The notes under the pieces are model-generated. The model was not told the DNA's origin, ran no database searches, and saw nothing but the letters and a program-made list of their open reading frames with translations. A DNA stretch of 64,000 nt from contig JBITNC010000002.1 in NCBI GenBank assembly GCA_050084985.1, forward strand, positions 7,564,001 through 7,628,000, in the 5' to 3' direction. The stretch is from Nageia nagi (lineage: Eukaryota > Pinophyta). A program made the translations under genes and the position numbers. Positions 59,394 through 64,000 of this stretch are shown here, piece after piece. The stretch's first letter is position 1. The number at the start of each line of letters is the position of its first letter.

Positions 59394-60247
59394 TGTTAAC
59401 ACATAAAAATGAATTTATGTTTTTTAAATCAATAAATTAATGAAATATGGTTAGCTTAAATATATGTCTTGAATGTATTAAAGTGATAATATCAATGTTT
59501 GTCTTGAATATGAATTTTATAATGATTATCATGAATATTGCATGGATTATCTTGAATATTGCATGAATTATCTTGTTATTGGTGTGTTTATCTTGAATAT
59601 TGTGAATTATCCTTATTTATGTAGATGCATGCTGACCCATGGGTTGTATTATCTATTATCTATATAAATAAGGGATCTAATAGTAAGTCCACATAACAAG
59701 GATACATACGATCCCGCGTATGGTCTTGTAAGTGGCAACCCCTTAAGGTATCTCTTGGTACTGCCTACAAGGCTGTGGTTTATGTACTTCCTTTTGTGAG
59801 CTATCTTGACATCTATGATCTATTCTGATATCACACTACTATCTGAGACATCCGTATTGAAGTTCTGGACTTGATCAAGAAGTTAAGAATCATCAAATGA
59901 AGGCTGCTAGTGCTCCTTTATGAATGAAATAACACCGCTGATGCTCTTATATTACTGAAATAGACCGCTTGCGATCCTCTTTCTACATCTTCATAGGTCA
60001 TTACATTGTTGGAAAGGTAGCTCATCATCAGTATATTACCAATATCTTCATCTTTCATTGTCAGGTACATTCCGTGAGGTAAGTACACAAATTACAGCCT
60101 TGGTTGGTACAATTACATTTCTGAATTGGTTATTTTATTTATTGCTATCTAGAATAAGTTGCTATCCATAGCTTAAATACAGATAATATTGAGTTTGTAG
60201 ATATTTACTCATTTACTTATTTGCACGCTCAATTTTATTTGTAAATA
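59394..60247 (+). repeat. Element I 5' LTR
   Basis: TGTTAACACATAAAAATG to TTTGTAAATA, 854 bp. The last base pair is TA where CA is expected, a likely C-to-T change. No partner copy is in the window. Confidence 0.65.
59661..59670 (+). promoter_or_regulatory. Element I LTR TATA box
   Basis: TATATAAATA about 270 bp into the LTR, preceded by repeats of TTATCTTGAATATTG (59560-59600). This is the usual U3 position. Confidence 0.65.
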
Positions 60248-60249
60248 TT

Positions 60250-60268
60250 TGGTGAACCCGACGTGAAG
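60250..60268 (+). other. Element I primer binding site
   Basis: TGGTGAACCCGACGTGAAG two bases after the LTR end. The form TGGTGAACCCGACGTGAA is frequent at plant Ty3/gypsy primer sites. The tRNA is not assigned. Confidence 0.65.
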
Positions 60269-60338
60269 TGCACATCATTTTACTAAAACCCTAAGGGTCT
60301 TAGTTAGAACTAATATCTATTTTGTGAGTGTTTTAGTT

Positions 60339-63300
60339 ATGAATCAGCTTAAGTTATTATTGTGTAGTCTTTCAAAAAGAGATTTGGATGAATTATTGGT
60401 AGAAATCAGACATGATGATCTAGAGGGATCCAAAGGAATGTAAAATAGCACTGAGGGTGACAATAGTAATTTTCAGGCTACTATGGAAGGTATGCAAAGG
60501 TAGATAGATAGATTGGCAAGGAGATCAGCTCCGCCTAATGATTCTTTCTAATTTGGTAGTCCCTTATGTGATGAGATTCGTAGGCACATGCCACCATCCG
60601 ACTACAAAGAGCCAAAATTTAGTAAGTTCAATGGTGAAGGAGATCTAAGAAGACATATACAAGGATTCAAGGATGAGTGCGAACTCAAAATTGGTACAGA
60701 TCAAAGATTACAAGCTAAATTCTTTCCCCAAAGCTTGGAGGGAGAGGCTCAAGAATGGTTTTATGCCTTACCTGAAGGGCCCATCACATCATTTGAGGAA
60801 TTCAGTAGTTTGTTCCTGGAGCAATATAAGCATAACATCAAGAAAGAGATTATGCTATCAGATTTATGCGCTATTAAGCAAGGCAGTGATGAGCAACTAG
60901 ACAAATTTGTTGTAAGGTTTAAGAAGACATGGCAGCAAGTGAAGACCAGATTAATGGAAAAAGAGGTAAATAACAGTTTTTAAGAAGCTGTTATATTACC
61001 CTTACAATCACATGTTATCGATTATACACATCTTGCATTTTTGGATATGACGTATAAATTGTTAGAGAAGGAGAAAGTCCTTGTGAAGCTAGGGCTTGTG
61101 AAGTATGGTAGTAGTGATAGGAGATCGCAATCACCAAAAAAGGAGAAAATTATCCATGTGGTTGAGAAGACAAATGAGATAAAAGAGAGGAAATTTTTGA
61201 GATTTTCCATACCTCCGAGGTATATCCTAAAAGACCTTGTGGCGAAAGGGTTGTTACAACCCTTACCTAAGCAGGAAGAAGATCCTACAACAGAAAGACC
61301 CGCTTGGTATAAGGAAGATAGGTATTGTGAGTACCATCAGACTAAGGGCCATGCTACTAATGGGTGTGTAAGCCTTAGGGATAGGGTACAGAAGCTCATA
61401 GAAGATGGATTCTATGTGTGTCCAGCAAAGGTCAAGGATGTGGAGGTAGAGCAACATGTTAATGTGATTTTCCATGAAGATGTTTATGCGGTACTCACAA
61501 GAGGGAGAGCTAGGGAAATGGTTGATCCAGTTACCTGTGAGAGGGAGCTACCGAAAGATCCTAGAAGTTTTGATTTGATTGAGCAATTAAAAAGCACACC
61601 AGCTAAGGTTAATCTCTTTGAGTTACTTTAGATTTCAACACCTCATAGGGAGATGATGAATCAGGTTTTTAGGAATAGTCAAATAGATCAAAATATTTCT
61701 GTTGCTACTTTTGCAGAAAAAGCTAAGATTTGGGGTAAAGGGGAAGTTATTGCATTTAACCCTAATGAGAAGCCTAGTAAGGACATCACTAGGCTTCATC
61801 CACCTTTATTCATTGAGGTGGATGCCTTTGGAGTGACTGTTAAGAGGTCATTGATAGATGGAGGGGCAGTCCTGAATATTGCTACCACTCACTTATTGGA
61901 GCAATTTGATCTGGATGTGCTACCTCCAAGGGAAGAAACTACCATGAAATTTAAAGGATTTGATGGTATACCTAGAAAATGTGTAGGAACTATCACACTA
62001 CCAATTAAGGTCGGTAATAAAGTGCTTGATACTCTATTTTATATCACGAAAGGAAAGCCTTCATTCAACTTTATTCTTGGAAGACCTTGGATAGATGATA
62101 TGGAGGGAGTGGCATCAACGTTACATAGGTGTTTTAAATTCTATTTTGAGGGGAATGTCTATAAGGTTGAGGCAGATGAACAGATGGCTAAGTAATGTAA
62201 CTTTGTCCTCCCAGAGAGATTTGTTCCATGTGATGTGGAAGATGAAACCCTTCAAGCCAGGAATGATCAAATTTATAGGAAAGCATTGTAGAAAATTAAC
62301 ATGATGGATATCAGGATTGGTTCATATGTTATCATGAACATCAATGAAATTAGTCAGGATGAAAACTTCAATGAATAGTAGCAAGGTAAGGAAGAAGAAC
62401 GCCCGTGTTCCTTCTCAAAGATAGAGGACCGTCGGTGGTCTTTTTTCGAGGAAGAAATGGATAAAAGTCAGTCAAGCATAATTCTGTATCAAGGTGGTGA
62501 TAATGTTTGTCAGAATAGAATCCCAAAAATAGTGCAGATTGATGAATGGGTAAGCAATTGTTATGTTATTGATTGTGAGATTGATGAGGAAGATGCTATA
62601 CACACTATAGATCTATTTTAGAATGATGATGCCTTTTTAGAAACATTAGGTGCTAGAATAGAATATCCAATAAGGCATGAAAGAAGAATTCAAACACATT
62701 GTCCAGATATACATGCTTATTTCAAGGAATCCAGAGATGATAAGATTGAGGGATTGGGAGAGTTACCATTCCCTTTGTCATCAAAAGCTGAGGTTACCTG
62801 GTTGAATGAAGAAATTGAAGAAGTTAATATCGGCTCTTAAGAGACACCACGAATACTAAAAATGGGTAAGCTTCTTGAAGCACCATTGTAGAGTGAATTA
62901 GTTCAATATTTTCATGATTATTTTGAGTTGTTTGCATGGTATTACAAAGATATGCCAGGGTTAGATGAAAACTTTATGGTTCATAAACTGGTGGTCAAAA
63001 AAGGGGAAATTCTAGTAAAACAAAAGCCATGAAAAATGCCTTTTCAGGTTTCATTGCTCGTGAAGAAGGAAATAGAGAAATTGCTAGAAGTCAGATTTAT
63101 AAGATCCATTGACTACTCAGAATGGATGGCTAATGTAGTTCTAGTTAAGAAGCCTACAGGTGAAATTAGAGTGTGTACTGATTTTAGGGATCTCAACAAG
63201 GCTTGTCCAAAAGATGATTTCCCATTGCCTAACATAGATATGATCATTGATAGTTTAGCAGGATATGAGATGTTATCATTTATGGATGGCTTTTTGGGAT

Positions 63301-64000
63301 ATAATCAGATTAAAATCAAAGAGAGTGATCAACACAAAACAACTTTTAGAACACCTTGGGGCAACTTTTGCTACAAGGTAATGTCGTTTAGTCTCAAGAA
63401 TGCGAGAGCTACATACCAAAGAGCCATGACGGCTATGTTCCATGATTTTATTCATAATACAGTTGAGGTATATGTTGATGACATTTTGATTAAATATAAG
63501 AATAAAGAAGATCATGTTCAAGATCTGAAGGCAACATTTGAGAGGATGAAACAATACAAGTTAAGAGTTAAGCCACAGAAGTGTGTATTTGGTGTGTCAT
63601 CAGGAAAACTCTTGGGGCATATTATCTTAAGAAAAGGTGTGGAAGTGGACCCCAAAAAGATAAAAGCTATCATAGAAATGGCACCTCCAACAAATCTCAA
63701 GTAATTAAAAAGTTTACAAGGTAAAATATAGGCCATTAGAAGATTTATATGTCAATTAACGGATAAGATAGCTCCTATGTCTCATCTACTTAAGAAAGAT
63801 GTTGAGTTTAAATGGGATAATAAATGTCAGGAATCATTTGATAAGATAAAAGAATATTTGTTGCACCCACCGGTGTTAGCTCCATATAGGCATGGAGAAC
63901 CCCTTTGGCTCTATGTTTCAACTACAAAGCATGCATTTGGAGTAATGCTTGCTAAGAAGGAGGATGATGGTAAAGAGAGGGCTATCTATTTTATAAGAAG
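60339..64000 (+). pseudogene. Element I gag-protease-RT polyprotein (one frame, nonsense-broken)
   Basis: From ATG 60339 (MNQLKLLLCSLSKRDL) the same frame holds to the window edge, about 1,220 codons. Gag core: FSKFNGEGDLRRHIQGF, FPQSLEGEAQEWFYALPEGP. Knuckle: YCEYHQTKGHATNGCVSLRD (about 61324). LKSTPAKVNLFELL precedes protease SLIDGGAVLNIATTHLLEQF and FILGRPWIDDMEG. RT: SIDYSEWMANVVLVKKPTGE, VCTDFRDLNKACPKDDFPLP, then the intact box YVDDILIKY (about 63470). RNase H begins near 63840. About 14 stops, all TAG/TAA/TGA where CAG, CAA or CGA is likely (for example PFQ-type contexts at 60981, 61629, 62193, 62374-62379). I found no frameshift. Confidence 0.9.

Larger units (their letters stand above)
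59394..64000 (+). mobile_element. Element I: Tat-type Ty3/gypsy retrotransposon (runs off right edge)
   Basis: 5' LTR (59394-60247), primer site, and a gag-protease-RT-RNase H frame continuing past base 64000. It is inserted in element J's protease. Its motifs match element D's (same PR, RT and knuckle style), so it belongs to the same broad lineage but is better preserved. The second RNase H that would prove Tat lies outside the window. Confidence 0.88.

Overview
This window is plant nuclear DNA made almost entirely of nested LTR retrotransposons. I see no convincing host gene, tRNA, rRNA or CRISPR array. The element types (Tat-type Ty3/gypsy with a second RNase H, chromodomain Ty3/gypsy, plant Ty1/copia), the density of insertions and the AT-rich, methylation-decayed background point to a seed plant with a very large genome. 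A gymnosperm is plausible but is an inference.

Left block (1-9014, all minus strand). Element A (1-4006, Ty3/gypsy) keeps an open gag-protease frame and a CpG-rich 1.8-kb LTR, so it looks recent. It sits in the gag of element B (4007-7338, older, with a decayed tRNA-Asp primer site). B in turn interrupts the gag of element C (7339-9014), whose gag core resembles that of element D. Then come about 2.5 kb without a gene and the 3' end of a Ty1/copia element (11472-12748).

Central block (13709-54966, mostly plus strand). An old Ty3/gypsy element G (gag-protease) is split inside its protease by element D (15154-48122). D has LTRs of about 0.9 kb, a PPT, a long leader, gag, protease, RT, two RNase H domains and integrase. 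It also carries an extra sense ORF after integrase and a roughly 690-codon antisense frame encoding a plant mobile domain (PMD). After subtracting two later insertions D is about 17.7 kb. Those insertions are E (27410-33403, chromodomain Ty3/gypsy, perfect TGTCT target duplication) and F (33457-42733, minus-strand Ty1/copia with 1.96-kb LTRs, inserted in a TA microsatellite). The rest of G's protease resumes at 48123. It is broken again by H (48498-54666, minus-strand chromodomain Ty3/gypsy), which is flanked by an odd duplication of about 170 bp.

Right block (54967-64000). A gene-free stretch with a 100-bp tandem array is followed by the 3' LTR and remnant of a minus-strand chromovirus J (57466-59393). 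J is cut by element I (59394 to the right edge, Tat-type Ty3/gypsy). I's gag-pol stays in one frame to the edge and is broken only by nonsense codons that look like C-to-T changes.

Most internal stops in the window are TAG/TAA/TGA where the families have CAG/CAA/CGA, as expected from deamination of methylated cytosine. Relative ages from nesting and by-eye LTR divergence: G is older than D, D is older than E and F, F (LTRs roughly 5% different) is younger than E and D (roughly 15%), and A is probably the youngest.
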